Origin: Bacteroidales bacterium
GTDB taxonomy: Bacteria; Bacteroidota; Bacteroidia; Bacteroidales; P3
Length of the DNA: 64,000 nt
Direction of reading: 5' to 3'
NCBI GenBank assembly: GCA_024400545.1
Contig: JAKSMO010000001.1
Span: 62,001 to 126,000 of the forward strand
The notes under the pieces are model-generated. The model was not told the DNA's origin and did no database searches. It saw only the letters and a program-made list of their open reading frames with translations. The stretch's first letter is position 1, and each line of letters begins with the position of its first letter. Position numbers and translations under genes: made by a program. This document shows, in pieces, positions 37,489 to 47,072 of this stretch.

Positions 37489-38385
37489 ATGAAAAAAGTA
37501 TTGTTTGGCCTCAGCCTCATGCTCCTCACCTTTGCAGGTATGTCTGTAAAAGCACAGAACATCCTCAATGCTGATGATGAAAACAATCTGAGTAACTTCT
37601 ACTCTCGTACGCTGAGTACTACCAAATCGGCAATGCCTTATCCCGCACTTCGTGAAAGTGATGTGATCTGGGAAACCTGCATTTGGCGTACCATCGACTT
37701 CCGTGAGAAGTTCAATCAGTTCTTCTATTTCCCCAAGGGCGAGGATAGCCTGAATAACAACCAGGGCCGTATCAATCTCGCTTATCTTATCTATCGCAAT
37801 GCTGCTCTTGGTGAGTTTGAGATTTTTGACGATGATGAGCTGAAGATTCCTGTTGATTGGGACAACATGTATCGCAAACTGAATAAGGCCGATACCACTC
37901 TTACCGATCCTCTTTATGATGATTATGGTGAGATGATTGACGAAGGTCACGACACTATTAAGTTTAAAAGCTTCACCTCCGACGACTACTACAAGATTCA
38001 TCTTAAGGAGTATTGGTATATCGACAAGCAGGATACCCGTATGAAAGTTCGTATTGTTTCCTTGGCACTTGTTGATGAAAACTGCAAGGATGTTGACGGT
38101 GAAATGGAGTGCAATCCTACCACCCGTTTCTGGATCCCCATGGATGATATGCGTGTCCGTAACCTGTTTGCTCGCCACAACGTTTATGATATGTACAACA
38201 ATAATGTTGAGCGTAGCTATGATGAAATTTTCATCTCTCGTTATTTCGACAGCTATGTCACCCGTGAAACTAATGTTTACAACCGTCAAATTCATGACTA
38301 TCTCACTGGCGAAGATGCTCAGCTCGAATCCCAAACCATCGAAGAGCGTATTTTCGACATTGAGAGCGATATGTGGGAATACTAA
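37489..38385 (+). CDS. gldN: Type IX secretion protein GldN/PorN
   Basis: A 298-residue periplasmic protein with a signal peptide (MKKVLFGLSLMLLTFAGMSVKAQ). Family blocks are RESDVIWETCIWRTIDFREKFNQFFYFP, a DDDELKIPVDW stretch and FWIPMDDMRVRNLFARHNVYD. GldN binds GldK to form the ring. The ATG at 37489 is chosen over the TTG three codons upstream because it starts the signal peptide. A second, related gene follows after a hairpin. Confidence 0.94.
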   Translation: MKKVLFGLSLMLLTFAGMSVKAQNILNADDENNLSNFYSRTLSTTKSAMPYPALRESDVIWETCIWRTIDFREKFNQFFYFPKGEDSLNNNQGRINLAYLIYRNAALGEFEIFDDDELKIPVDWDNMYRKLNKADTTLTDPLYDDYGEMIDEGHDTIKFKSFTSDDYYKIHLKEYWYIDKQDTRMKVRIVSLALVDENCKDVDGEMECNPTTRFWIPMDDMRVRNLFARHNVYDMYNNNVERSYDEIFISRYFDSYVTRETNVYNRQIHDYLTGEDAQLESQTIEERIFDIESDMWEY

Positions 38386-38424
38386 TATCGTTTAAGCAAT
38401 ATCTTAGATATAGCTAGATAATCA

Positions 38425-38466
38425 GAAAAGAGTTAGGAGTAAGCTCACTTATTCTTAACTCTTTTC
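38425..38466 (+). terminator. Hairpin between the two gldN genes
   Basis: GAAAAGAGTTA (38425-38435) is complementary to 38456-38466, and the stem continues inward with GAGTAAG/CTTATTC. T-rich sequence follows (CTTTTCTTTC). It could terminate or attenuate the operon before the second gldN. Confidence 0.65.
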
Positions 38467-38482
38467 TTTCAATAAAGATCCT

Positions 38483-39346
38483 ATGCACAAGTATTTGTTG
38501 GTGATAATCGTATTTTGTTTTTCCTTTTTGGGGAAGGCGTTGGGGCAGTATGTTGAACCCCAACCGGGCGACTATTACCAGCGTACTATGACATGGGAGC
38601 AGAAACCTCAAGACTTAGGCTACGTTCGCGAAGCCGATGTTTATTGGGGAAAGTTGTTGTGGAGGGTGATTGATGTGCGCGAAAAAGAAAATCAGTATTT
38701 CTATTTCCCCAATAGCCCAGAAGGTATCCGTGGCCGTAAAAATTTGGCTTGGGTTATATGGGATGCTATCAATGCTGGTGAAATTGAGTTGTTTGAGGAT
38801 GATGAAATGAAAATTCCTCTTGATGCCCAACGTGTTATTGACCGTGCTACTCGCAGCGATACTGTGCAGATGGAAGTTTATGATGATTATGGCGAGGCCG
38901 ATTATATGACAGTCTTTGTTCCTCATCAGTTTTCTTCGGACGACATCTATCAGTATGCAGTCAAAGAGGCAGTGTATCTCGATCGTGCTCGTAGTGGTAT
39001 GCAGGTTCGTAAATTAGGCCTGGCACCTATGGAGGAGCGTTATAAGGTTATCGATGGCGAAACAGAGTATATGGGCACATCCACCCTGTTTTGGATACCC
39101 ATGCAGTCTTGGGCAGTAAGGGTGTTGTTTGCCAAGAAGGAGGCATATACCGAGGAAAACTTAGTCCATCTTCCCACTTGGGAGTATGCTTTCAACTCGT
39201 TTATGTATAGTTCTTTTATTACTCGTGAAGATAATGTTTACAATCGAGCTATTCACGAGTACCTAACGGGTATTGATGCACTTTTGGAATCCGAACGCAT
39301 AGAGGAAGAAATCATGAATATCTCCCTTGATATGTGGGAGTATTAA
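38483..39346 (+). CDS. Second GldN-family protein (GldO-like paralog)
   Basis: A 287-residue paralog of the preceding GldN, with signal peptide (MHKYLLVIIVFCFSFLGKALGQ). It shares blocks such as READVYWGKLLWRVIDVREKENQYFYFP, DDEMKIPLDAQRV, FWIPMQSWAVRVLFAKKEAY and the C-terminal ISLDMWEY (ESDMWEY in the first copy). Flavobacterium johnsoniae has a comparable tandem pair, gldN and gldO, with partly redundant roles. Its codon use is close to its neighbours but the base composition is slightly more AT-rich. It is separated from gldN by a hairpin, so its level may differ. Confidence 0.9.
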   Translation: MHKYLLVIIVFCFSFLGKALGQYVEPQPGDYYQRTMTWEQKPQDLGYVREADVYWGKLLWRVIDVREKENQYFYFPNSPEGIRGRKNLAWVIWDAINAGEIELFEDDEMKIPLDAQRVIDRATRSDTVQMEVYDDYGEADYMTVFVPHQFSSDDIYQYAVKEAVYLDRARSGMQVRKLGLAPMEERYKVIDGETEYMGTSTLFWIPMQSWAVRVLFAKKEAYTEENLVHLPTWEYAFNSFMYSSFITREDNVYNRAIHEYLTGIDALLESERIEEEIMNISLDMWEY

Positions 39347-39803
39347 GAATCCGTATTCAATTGAGAGCAGAAGATTGATGTCCATCATACAGTTTCCTCT
39401 CATCCCAAGTGGCTTCATGGAAGCATCACATCAAATCCCATATCTATCCCACATGTTGCCTTTTTTGATTGTATAGGGAGATACCCCGAGAAGAAACTTT
39501 CCTTCCATTATAGAGAGAATATGATGTGATGTAACAGTGGAGGAATGGCTGTGTTTCTACGCGTGTTCGGATGGTTATTTTTGCTGAGTGGTAGGGGACA
39601 CTTTGTATAACTAGTGCTGTTTACTCCATTGCGGTCGCTGTCCTTAGTGTTTATGCGGCAATCGGCTATACTCTAGGCTCAAGATGATTCGAAATAAATT
39701 TTTAGAAGTTGGCTTAATTATCCGAAAAAAAATCGTATCTTTGCAATGATTTTTGTGGGTGTGACCATGTGTTGGATGAAGATAATTTGAAACGATTTTT
39801 TGG
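39347..39803. other. 457-bp intergenic region before holA
   Basis: No open frame with coding character is seen. A promoter (39709-39743) serves holA. Bases 39347-39700 contain no feature I can name; a 10-bp inverted repeat (39424-39433 with 39522-39531) is too weak to call. Confidence 0.5.
39709..39743 (+). promoter_or_regulatory. Promoter of holA
   Basis: TTG (39709-39711), 24 bases and TATCTTTG (39736-39743), about 60 bases before the ATG. The spacer is slightly long. Confidence 0.6.
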
Positions 39804-40811
39804 ATGAATCTTACTGACAAACAGCTGCTTGATGATTTGAAGGCCGGTAAATACCTGCCTGTGTATCTCATTACAGGTGAAGAGAATTATTATATTGATG
39901 TGCTGTCCGACTATTTTGAGGACAATATTGTGGATGAAGGTTTCCGCGATTTTGACCAAACTGTGGTGTATGGTCGCGATGTCAATATGAGTCAGGTGGT
40001 AGGTCTTGCCAAGCAGTTTCCCATGATGTCGCCTGTCAAGTTGGTCCTTGTCAAGGAGGCACAGGATATCAACGTGAAAGAGTGGGATTTGTTGGCCGAC
40101 TATCTTGAACATCCGCTCACCCAGACTCTTCTGGTGCTATGCTATCGTCACAAAAAGTTAGACAAGCGTACTCGTGCCTATAAGGCCATCGCGAAAGTGG
40201 GTGGTATCTGTGAGCATAACCGCCTTTACGATAGTCAAGTGCCGTCATGGATTGGCACATACGTCAACCAGCGTGGTTTTGCCATCACTCAGCGTGCGTC
40301 GGTGCTGATTGCCGAAAGCATAGGCAACGATTTGGGCAAGATGGCCAATGAGTTGGACAAAGTGTTCATCTCCCTCAACCCAGGTGATACCATCAACGAC
40401 GATATTATCGAACGCAATATCGGAATCAGTAAGGAATATAATGTTTTCGAGTTGCAGAGCGCCATTGGCCGTCGGGATGTAGTGCAGTGCAATCGAATAA
40501 TCAATCATTTTGCTGCCAATCCCAAAGACAACCCCATTCAGCTCATCCTACCTGTTCTTTATGGCTATTTCATAAAAGTGATGGTCTATCATCAGCTAGA
40601 GGATAAGTCCGAAGCCGCCTCTGCGCTCAAGGTCAATCCCTATTTTGTGCGTGATTATGAAGTGGCTGCCTCCAACTATCCCTTGGGTAAACTGGCCTCA
40701 TGCATTGGCTACCTCAATGAAGCCGATCTGCGGTCAAAAGGCATTCGCAATGCGGGCACGGTAACCGATGGGGAGCTGCTCAAAGAGCTTATTTTTAAGA
40801 TTATACATTAA
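39804..40811 (+). CDS. holA: DNA polymerase III subunit delta
   Basis: A 335-residue clamp-loader delta subunit, which opens the sliding clamp at the replication fork. The N terminus has the diagnostic PVYLITGEENYYIDVLSDYFED and the SPVKLVLVKEAQDI strand; the middle SIGNDLGKMANELDKVFI and EYNVFELQSAIGRRD helices belong to the collar region. The length is normal. A TonB-dependent receptor gene follows 29 bases later on the same strand, an unrelated partner. Confidence 0.9.
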   Translation: MNLTDKQLLDDLKAGKYLPVYLITGEENYYIDVLSDYFEDNIVDEGFRDFDQTVVYGRDVNMSQVVGLAKQFPMMSPVKLVLVKEAQDINVKEWDLLADYLEHPLTQTLLVLCYRHKKLDKRTRAYKAIAKVGGICEHNRLYDSQVPSWIGTYVNQRGFAITQRASVLIAESIGNDLGKMANELDKVFISLNPGDTINDDIIERNIGISKEYNVFELQSAIGRRDVVQCNRIINHFAANPKDNPIQLILPVLYGYFIKVMVYHQLEDKSEAASALKVNPYFVRDYEVAASNYPLGKLASCIGYLNEADLRSKGIRNAGTVTDGELLKELIFKIIH

Positions 40812-40840
40812 TTTATTGCATAAACATAAAAAGGTCCATT

Positions 40841-43153
40841 ATGCGAAGATATGTTGTATTATTAGTCCTTCTTTTTGCTGCCACCGTCAATGCGCAGACC
40901 ATTAAAGGTGTGCTTACCGACGATAAGACCGGTGAGGCTATCCCATTTGCCAATGTGGTGCTCGATGGCACACGTTATGGCATAGCCACCGATATCAATG
41001 GCTTTTTCTTGATTAATAAGATGCCGGAAGGTACCTATACACTTCGTGTGCGATTTGTTGGTTTCGAAGAGTTTAGCGAGAGCATCACGGTTAAAAAAGG
41101 CCAGACGGTAGTGCGCAATATCTCGCTCAAGTCCACCTCTGTAACCCTCAAGGCAGTAACAGTGACCGACAACCGTGTGGAAGAACGTAAACTTCAAACC
41201 CAGGTGTCTGTCGAGAAAATCACTTCTTCGCAAATTCAGCAAATGCCCTCCATCGGCGGTACTGCCGACCTGGCTCAGTACATTCAGGTGCTGCCGGGTG
41301 TCAACTCCACGGGCGACCAAGGCGGACAGATGTATATCCGTGGTGGTTCTATGATTCAGAATTTGACACTGTTGGATGGTATGATAGTCTATAATCCGTT
41401 TCATTCCATAGGCTTGTACTCTATTTTTGAAACTGATGTGATATTGAATGCCGATATCTATACTGCAGGCTTTGGCGCCGAATATGGTGGCCGATTGTCG
41501 TCGGTGATGGACATCACCACTCGCGATGGTAACAAAAAACGCCATAGCGGAAAGCTAGGATTTAATACCTTTGGCGCCAATATGATTTTGGAAGGCCCAT
41601 TGCGCAAAGAGAAGGCCAACAGCCCAACCACTATCACATATCTTCTTTCCGCAAAGAACTCGTATCTGTCCAAAACTTCCGAAGCCATATATCCTTATGT
41701 GGGTAATCCCTTGCCCTTCGATTTCCTCGATTTGTATGGCAAACTCACTCTTAATTCAGGCACAGGAAGCAAGATAAGTTTGTTCGGTTTTTGTTTCGAC
41801 GATAGTGTGAGCAATTATCAGGGACTTGCCGACTTCCATTGGAAGAATTTGGGTTTGGGCACCAACTTTATGCTCGTAACAGGCACAAGTTCTATCCTGG
41901 AAGGCCATATCGCTTATTCCGATTATCGTATCGATATGCAGGATCAGAGCATTGATGAGAAATATAGTCGCATCAATGGCTTTAATATGGGCTTGGATAT
42001 CACCAACTTTGTCGGTTCCAACAAACTCAGATACGGCTTGGCCATGGAGGCCTACTCCACAGATTATATGTTCACCAACAACTATGGTGTGGATCAGTCG
42101 CAAATAGAGAATACCAATAATATCTCGGCGTATATCACCTACAAAATCACTCAGGGCAAGTGGCTCATCGATCCGGGTCTGCGATACATTTTCTATGCTT
42201 CGTTGAACTCCGGCAGCCTCGAACCCCGCATCTCCGCCAAATATAACGCAACCGATAAGTTCCGAATGAAGATGGCCGCAGGCATGTATAGCCAGATCTT
42301 CCTGGACGCCAGGTCCGACAACGATATTGTCAACCTTTTCTCGGGATTCCTCACGGGCTCGGGTATGCTGTATAAGCCCTCCACTTTCCATGACGAGCTC
42401 ATTACCTCTTGTGTGCAGAAGAGCGAACATGCGGTGCTGGGTGCCGAATACGATTTCTCAAACCACCTTACTGCCAATGCCGAGTTGTATGTGAAAAACT
42501 TCTCGTTTCTGCTCAATGCCAATCGCAACAAGATGTTTGATCCCAACGACCAGGCTTATCAGATAGGCGGTGATTACGAAAAGCCTCAAACTTTGCTTAC
42601 CGACTATATTATCGAAACGGGTTTGGCCTATGGTGCCGACTTTAGCCTCTGCTACGATGTGGATTGGCTTTACCTTTGGGCCACCTATTCGTTGGGTTGG
42701 GTGCGCCGTACCGACGACTACCAGACCTATGTGCCCCATTACGACCGTCGCCACACCATCAACTTCCTCTCTACTGTGCGATTGGGCGAAGCTCACCAGT
42801 GGGAGATAAGTGCTCGTTGGTGCTATGGTAGCGGCTATCCCTTCACTCCCACACAGGGCATGTATGAGAATATTTCTTTTGATGGTGGCATTGCTACCGA
42901 TTATACCACCACCAACGGCTCTTATGGCTTGGCCTATGGCGAACTTAACAGCCTGCGTCTGCCCAACTATCACCGTCTCGACCTCAGTGCCAAGCGTAGA
43001 TTCTCGATTGGCAAACGATCCATTTTAGATTTGAATATGAGCGTGACCAATGTGTATAATCGCAATAATATTTTCTACTTCGACCGTGTCACCTACGATC
43101 GTATCGACCAGCTCCCGCTGTTGTGGTCGCTGGGCCTCACGTTCAACTTCTAA
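40841..43153 (+). CDS. TonB-dependent receptor with carboxypeptidase-like regulatory domain
   Basis: A 770-residue outer-membrane transporter. It has a signal peptide (1-18, ending TVNA), a CarboxypepD_reg-like domain (about 19-105, IKGVLTDDKTGEAIPFANVVLDG), a plug (about 115-235, with QVLPGVNSTGDQGGQMYIRGG) and a barrel ending LGLTFNF. It is shorter than SusC-type proteins and has no SusD neighbour, so it is not a classical glycan utilisation locus. The ligand is not indicated by the sequence. Confidence 0.9.
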   Translation: MRRYVVLLVLLFAATVNAQTIKGVLTDDKTGEAIPFANVVLDGTRYGIATDINGFFLINKMPEGTYTLRVRFVGFEEFSESITVKKGQTVVRNISLKSTSVTLKAVTVTDNRVEERKLQTQVSVEKITSSQIQQMPSIGGTADLAQYIQVLPGVNSTGDQGGQMYIRGGSMIQNLTLLDGMIVYNPFHSIGLYSIFETDVILNADIYTAGFGAEYGGRLSSVMDITTRDGNKKRHSGKLGFNTFGANMILEGPLRKEKANSPTTITYLLSAKNSYLSKTSEAIYPYVGNPLPFDFLDLYGKLTLNSGTGSKISLFGFCFDDSVSNYQGLADFHWKNLGLGTNFMLVTGTSSILEGHIAYSDYRIDMQDQSIDEKYSRINGFNMGLDITNFVGSNKLRYGLAMEAYSTDYMFTNNYGVDQSQIENTNNISAYITYKITQGKWLIDPGLRYIFYASLNSGSLEPRISAKYNATDKFRMKMAAGMYSQIFLDARSDNDIVNLFSGFLTGSGMLYKPSTFHDELITSCVQKSEHAVLGAEYDFSNHLTANAELYVKNFSFLLNANRNKMFDPNDQAYQIGGDYEKPQTLLTDYIIETGLAYGADFSLCYDVDWLYLWATYSLGWVRRTDDYQTYVPHYDRRHTINFLSTVRLGEAHQWEISARWCYGSGYPFTPTQGMYENISFDGGIATDYTTTNGSYGLAYGELNSLRLPNYHRLDLSAKRRFSIGKRSILDLNMSVTNVYNRNNIFYFDRVTYDRIDQLPLLWSLGLTFNF

Positions 43154-43414
43154 TTGCCGATTCCCATTAGATGGGGTAATCTTTCCTGCTTTATTCGCCA
43201 AAATCCAAGTCCTGTTGAATGGTATTGGGCTAAGGATGAGCAGGGTGTGATTATCTACCTGCCTTCGCTGCATTAAGCAAAGGTGTAGCGAATTTGTGCC
43301 TAAGGTTCAGCGGTGGCGAGAACCTTTATTTGAGTTAGGGCTAGCGTCGGTTATAGGCGAAAGAAACTGTTATCAGTTGAAAACGGAGGCTGATGAAAAT
43401 GGAATAAGATTGAC

Positions 43415-44101
43415 CTATTCAATTTTTGTCCAATCGATTTGGGAAAGGCCTTGCTGCTGCAGGATAGCGTTGCATTGCGAGAAATGCCGGCAGCCAAAGA
43501 AGCCACGGTAGGCGGCAAGGGGCGAGGGGTGGGGTGCGGTGAGCACAAAATGGCGTGTGCGGTCGATAAATTGAGCTTTTTTGATAGCAAAACTGCCCCA
43601 AAGCAGAAATACAATGCCTTGACGGTACTGCGATAAGGCCTGAATGGCGGCATCGGTAAATAATTCCCAGCCTCTGTTTTGGTGCGACCCAGCCTGGTGG
43701 GCACGCACGGTAAGAGTGGCGTTGAGCAGCAGCACACCTTGGTTGGCCCAGCCCATCAGGTTGCCGCATGTGGTGGGAATGGCGGTGCCGAGGTCGGAAT
43801 TGATTTCTTTAATGATGTTGACTAGCGACGGCGGCACTTGTATGCCCGTAGGCACCGAGAAGCACAGTCCGTGCGCTTGTCCGGGTTCATGATAAGGGTC
43901 TTGTCCTAATATGACCACTTTTACTTGATGAAAAGGCGTGTGGTTGAATGCGGCAAAAATATCGCCCCCTTTGGGATAGCATTCGTATTGTTGGCGTTCG
44001 GCAACGAGAAACTCTTTGAGCTGGGCAAAATACGGAGCTTCAAACTGGGGTCGGAGCACCTGCAGCCACGACTCTTCGATTTTGGGATTAACAGTGGTCA
44101 T
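43415..44101 (-). CDS. ung: Uracil-DNA glycosylase
   Basis: A 228-residue family 1 uracil-DNA glycosylase that removes uracil from DNA in base excision repair. The catalytic VILGQDPYHEPGQAHGLCFSV block holds the water-activating Asp, and the HPSPLAAYRGFFGCRHF block holds the His and DNA-intercalating loop. The ATG at 44101 is preferred over a TTG three codons upstream. It begins 15 bases after the MBL hydrolase gene ends, at the 3' end of the long minus-strand run. Confidence 0.95.
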   Translation of the reverse strand: MTTVNPKIEESWLQVLRPQFEAPYFAQLKEFLVAERQQYECYPKGGDIFAAFNHTPFHQVKVVILGQDPYHEPGQAHGLCFSVPTGIQVPPSLVNIIKEINSDLGTAIPTTCGNLMGWANQGVLLLNATLTVRAHQAGSHQNRGWELFTDAAIQALSQYRQGIVFLLWGSFAIKKAQFIDRTRHFVLTAPHPSPLAAYRGFFGCRHFSQCNAILQQQGLSQIDWTKIE

Positions 44102-44116
44102 GCGGGGCAATATGGG

Positions 44117-44746
44117 TTATTGGAGGAATCCGTTATACATAAGTTCCTCGCCAATGGTGGAGGTGTCGCCATGGCCAGGCAGAATGACGTAGGTGTCGTC
44201 GAGGGTGAGCAGTTGGGTGCGCAGCGATTTCATCAGCAGGTCGTAGTCGCCACCGGGCAGGTCGGTACGGCCAATCGAGCCACGGAAAAGGGCATCGCCG
44301 GTAATCACCATCTTTTCTTGCGGGAGCACAAAGGCCATGCTTCCTGGGCAGTGGCCAGGAACGTAGCGGCACTCAATCTCTCCCAGTTTGTCGCCATGCT
44401 GAACAAACTCCGTGGGGATGTCCTTCATGTTGTTGACGCGAAAATTCATCATAGAGCCATAGAGCTCGGCCTGGCTGAGTATTTTCATGCCTTCGGAGTG
44501 AAGGGTAACAGGCAGATTGTAGCGATTGCAAGCCTGCTCCAGTCCGCAAACATGGTCGATATGGGGGTGGGTGAGGAGTATGCGTGTGGGTGTCAGCCCG
44601 TTTTGGGTAATGAAGTTGGCCATTGCCTGATCTTCCGACAGCTCCTCAGCACCAGGGTCAACAATAGTGCACTCTTTGGTCTGCTCGTCCCAGAGGAGAT
44701 AGCAGTTAACCTGAAAATGGTTGAAAACAAATTGTTTTATTTTCAC
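44117..44746 (-). CDS. MBL-fold metallo-hydrolase, YcbL/glyoxalase II-like
   Basis: A 209-residue metallo-beta-lactamase-fold enzyme. The metal-binding THPHIDH, the GHCPGSMAF loop, GDALFRGSIGRTDLPGG and PGHGDTSTIGEE are all present. These place it in the YcbL/GloB2 group, which hydrolyses thioesters, though the true substrate is unknown. The start is GTG at 44746 (M-K-I-K-Q-F-V-F-N). A hairpin lies upstream, between it and lysS. Confidence 0.87.
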   Translation of the reverse strand: MKIKQFVFNHFQVNCYLLWDEQTKECTIVDPGAEELSEDQAMANFITQNGLTPTRILLTHPHIDHVCGLEQACNRYNLPVTLHSEGMKILSQAELYGSMMNFRVNNMKDIPTEFVQHGDKLGEIECRYVPGHCPGSMAFVLPQEKMVITGDALFRGSIGRTDLPGGDYDLLMKSLRTQLLTLDDTYVILPGHGDTSTIGEELMYNGFLQ

Positions 44747-44773
44747 CGCAATATATGATTAAGGGTTATAAAT

Positions 44774-44825
44774 TGATAATTAAGAGTTAGTGCAGAATTT
44801 CGTCCGCAATAACTCTTAATCATCA
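44774..44825 (-). terminator. Hairpin after lysS
   Basis: TGATAATTAAGAGTTA (44774-44789) pairs with 44810-44825 with one mismatch, loop about 20 bases. It lies 15 bases downstream of the lysS stop on the minus strand, so it may end or attenuate that transcript. Confidence 0.6.
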
Positions 44826-44840
44826 ATGGTCAATTATTGA

Positions 44841-46559
44841 TTAGTTGTTGATCCAAGCTTCCACAGCCTCTTTCTGCACGGGAGGAATGTCCAGTTTATT
44901 CTTCTTGCGCAATCCGTTCAGGTCGTTGTAAAGCTTGTTGGGGTTAGCTTCTTTGAGTTGTGCCAAGGTGTTGATGCCGGCTTTGCGCAGCATGGGCACC
45001 CACTCGGCAGCTACACCGTGGTTCACAAAATCCTCGTCGGTAGTGACGGCAGCTTTCTTTTCGGGCTTCATCTGGGGGAAGAGGAGTACATCCTGGATGC
45101 TCTGTTCGCCAGTCATCATCATTACCAGGCGGTCGATGCCGATGCCCATACCCGAGGTGGGAGGCATACCGAATTCGAGTGCGCGTACAAAGTCCATATC
45201 GATGAACATAGCCTCGTCGTCGCCTTTTTCGGAAAGGCGGAGCTGCTCTTGGAATCGGCCCAGCTGGTCGATGGGGTCGTTGAGTTCGGAGTAGGCGTTG
45301 GCCAGTTCCTTACCATTGACAAACAGTTCGAATCGCTCGGTGAGGTTGGGGTTGTCGCGATGGCGTTTGCACAGGGGCGACATCTCGATGGGGTAGTCGG
45401 TAACAAAAGTGGGTTGGATGAGGGTGTGCTCGCATTTCTCGCCAAAGATGGCGTCGATGAGTTTGCCCTTGCCCATGGTCTCGTCAATCTCAACGTTCAG
45501 CGCTTTACAGGTCTCGCGCAGCTGCTCTTCGGTCATGTCGGCCACATCGTAGCCAGTGTGCTCTTTGATAAGTTCGCACATCGGAGCGCGGCGGAACGGA
45601 GGTTTGAAGTCGATCTCGTTGCCCCAAACGTTCACTTTGGTGGTATTATGTAGGGTCATGGCAATGCGGCTGAGCATATTCTCCACAAATTCCATCATCC
45701 AGTTGTAGTCCTTGTAGGCCACATAGATCTCCATGCAGGTGAATTCGGGGTTGTGGGTGCGGTCCATACCCTCGTTGCGGAAATTGCGGCTAAACTCATA
45801 CACACCGGCATAGCCGCCCACGATAAGGCGTTTCAGGTAAAGCTCGTTGGCAATACGCAGATAAAGGTCGATGTCCAGTGCGTTATGGTGAGTGATAAAC
45901 GGGCGAGCGGCAGCACCGCCGGGAATAGACTGGAGCACGGGGGTGTCAACTTCCAGGTAGCCCTGTTCGTTGAAATAGTTACGCATGGTGTTGACGATGG
46001 TAGCGCGCTGCTCAAATACTTTGCGCACCTGGGGGTTGACAATGAGGTCAACGTAGCGCATGCGGTAACGCTGCTCGGGATCGCTAAAAGCATCATAGAC
46101 TACGCCGTCCTTTTCCTTCACGATGGGCAGGGGGCGCAAGCTCTTGCTGAGCACGGTAAGCTCTTTGACGTGGATGGACGTTTCGCCCATTTGGGTAACA
46201 AAAACGTAGCCTTTAACACCAATGATATCGCCAATGTCGAGGAGACGTTTGAATACGGTGTTGTACATGGTCTTGTCCTCGCCAGGGCATATTTCGTCGC
46301 GCTTGATATAAAGCTGGATGCGACCATAGGAGTCTTGCAACTCAACAAAGGATGCGGCACCCATAATGCGGCGGCTCATAATGCGGCCGGCAATGCTGAT
46401 GTCCTGGTAGAGGGTGTTGTCCTGGGGGAATTTTTCGAGAATCTCGTTCGACTTGGCATTTACCTCGTATAATGCGGCGGGATAGGGGTTGATACCTAAT
46501 TTCTTTAATTCGTTTAACGAATTTCTACGTATTTGTTCTTGTTCGGTCAATTCGGCCAT
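44841..46559 (-). CDS. lysS: Lysyl-tRNA synthetase, class II
   Basis: A 572-residue class II LysRS that charges tRNA-Lys. It has an N-terminal OB-fold anticodon domain (about 55-150), motif 2 [20 protein letters not shown] and motif 3 [22 protein letters not shown]. After about residue 500, a C-terminal extension of about 70 residues ([35 protein letters not shown]) resembles a helix-hairpin-helix module and is usual in Bacteroidetes LysS. It has its own promoter at 46618-46650. Confidence 0.97.
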   Translation of the reverse strand: MAELTEQEQIRRNSLNELKKLGINPYPAALYEVNAKSNEILEKFPQDNTLYQDISIAGRIMSRRIMGAASFVELQDSYGRIQLYIKRDEICPGEDKTMYNTVFKRLLDIGDIIGVKGYVFVTQMGETSIHVKELTVLSKSLRPLPIVKEKDGVVYDAFSDPEQRYRMRYVDLIVNPQVRKVFEQRATIVNTMRNYFNEQGYLEVDTPVLQSIPGGAAARPFITHHNALDIDLYLRIANELYLKRLIVGGYAGVYEFSRNFRNEGMDRTHNPEFTCMEIYVAYKDYNWMMEFVENMLSRIAMTLHNTTKVNVWGNEIDFKPPFRRAPMCELIKEHTGYDVADMTEEQLRETCKALNVEIDETMGKGKLIDAIFGEKCEHTLIQPTFVTDYPIEMSPLCKRHRDNPNLTERFELFVNGKELANAYSELNDPIDQLGRFQEQLRLSEKGDDEAMFIDMDFVRALEFGMPPTSGMGIGIDRLVMMMTGEQSIQDVLLFPQMKPEKKAAVTTDEDFVNHGVAAEWVPMLRKAGINTLAQLKEANPNKLYNDLNGLRKKNKLDIPPVQKEAVEAWINN

Positions 46560-46617
46560 GATGCAATGTATTTTTTATCAATTATTTACTAATAATAAGC
46601 TTATTCGCTAAGAAAGA

Positions 46618-46650
46618 CAAAGATACAAATTTTTTTTGATATTTCGGCAA
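46618..46650 (-). promoter_or_regulatory. Promoter of lysS
   Basis: On the minus strand TTG (46650-46648), 22 bases and TATCTTTG (46625-46618), 59 bases before the ATG. Confidence 0.7.
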
Positions 46651-46689
46651 CGGATTGATGTTAAGGTTGCTGATTGCCGGTGTATCAGT

Positions 46690-47067
46690 CTAATTAAGGG
46701 TGTCGGGCGGGACTGTCTGTCGCTCAAAATAGCCCGTAATCCTTCCTTTGGCCGCTGCCAGACGTCGGCGGTTGTTGAGGGCCGTCATCTTGCGGTTGAA
46801 TCGGCCGCGGAGTTTGTTGAATCGCTCCAGCTGTTCAATCGACATGCGTTCGTCGTAGTGCCAACGATAGCGGCGCACAAATTTGCGCTGCTGTTTTTCC
46901 ACCTGGTTGAGGGTGTCGCCATGAAAAGCGTCGAAGGGAAGCGAGATTACTTGGTTTACAAATGTCTCGTATTCATTGAGGAATTTGTCAACTTTGGTGC
47001 CTTGCGCCTTAGCCCCCATCGCAAAGAGGGCGAAAAGGCAGAGGATGATGAGGCTGCGAGTTTTCAT
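46690..47067 (-). CDS. Small secreted protein of unknown function (125 aa)
   Basis: A 125-residue protein with a signal peptide (MKTRSLIILCLFALFAMGAKAQ), then a charged, mostly helical body (VDKFLNEYETFVNQVI ... RRYRWHYDERMSIEQLERFNKLRGRFNRKM) with many arginines. I do not recognise the family with confidence. A longer in-frame start to 47547 would overlap the MBL hydrolase gene and lose the signal peptide, so it is rejected. It begins 5 bases after that hydrolase gene, so it belongs to the same operon. Confidence 0.75.
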   Translation of the reverse strand: MKTRSLIILCLFALFAMGAKAQGTKVDKFLNEYETFVNQVISLPFDAFHGDTLNQVEKQQRKFVRRYRWHYDERMSIEQLERFNKLRGRFNRKMTALNNRRRLAAAKGRITGYFERQTVPPDTLN

Positions 47068-47072
47068 AGGTG

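Noticed and set aside
39424..39531. 10-bp inverted repeat upstream of holA
   Set aside because: The arms are 88 bases apart and short; easily expected by chance in a 457-bp AT-rich stretch.
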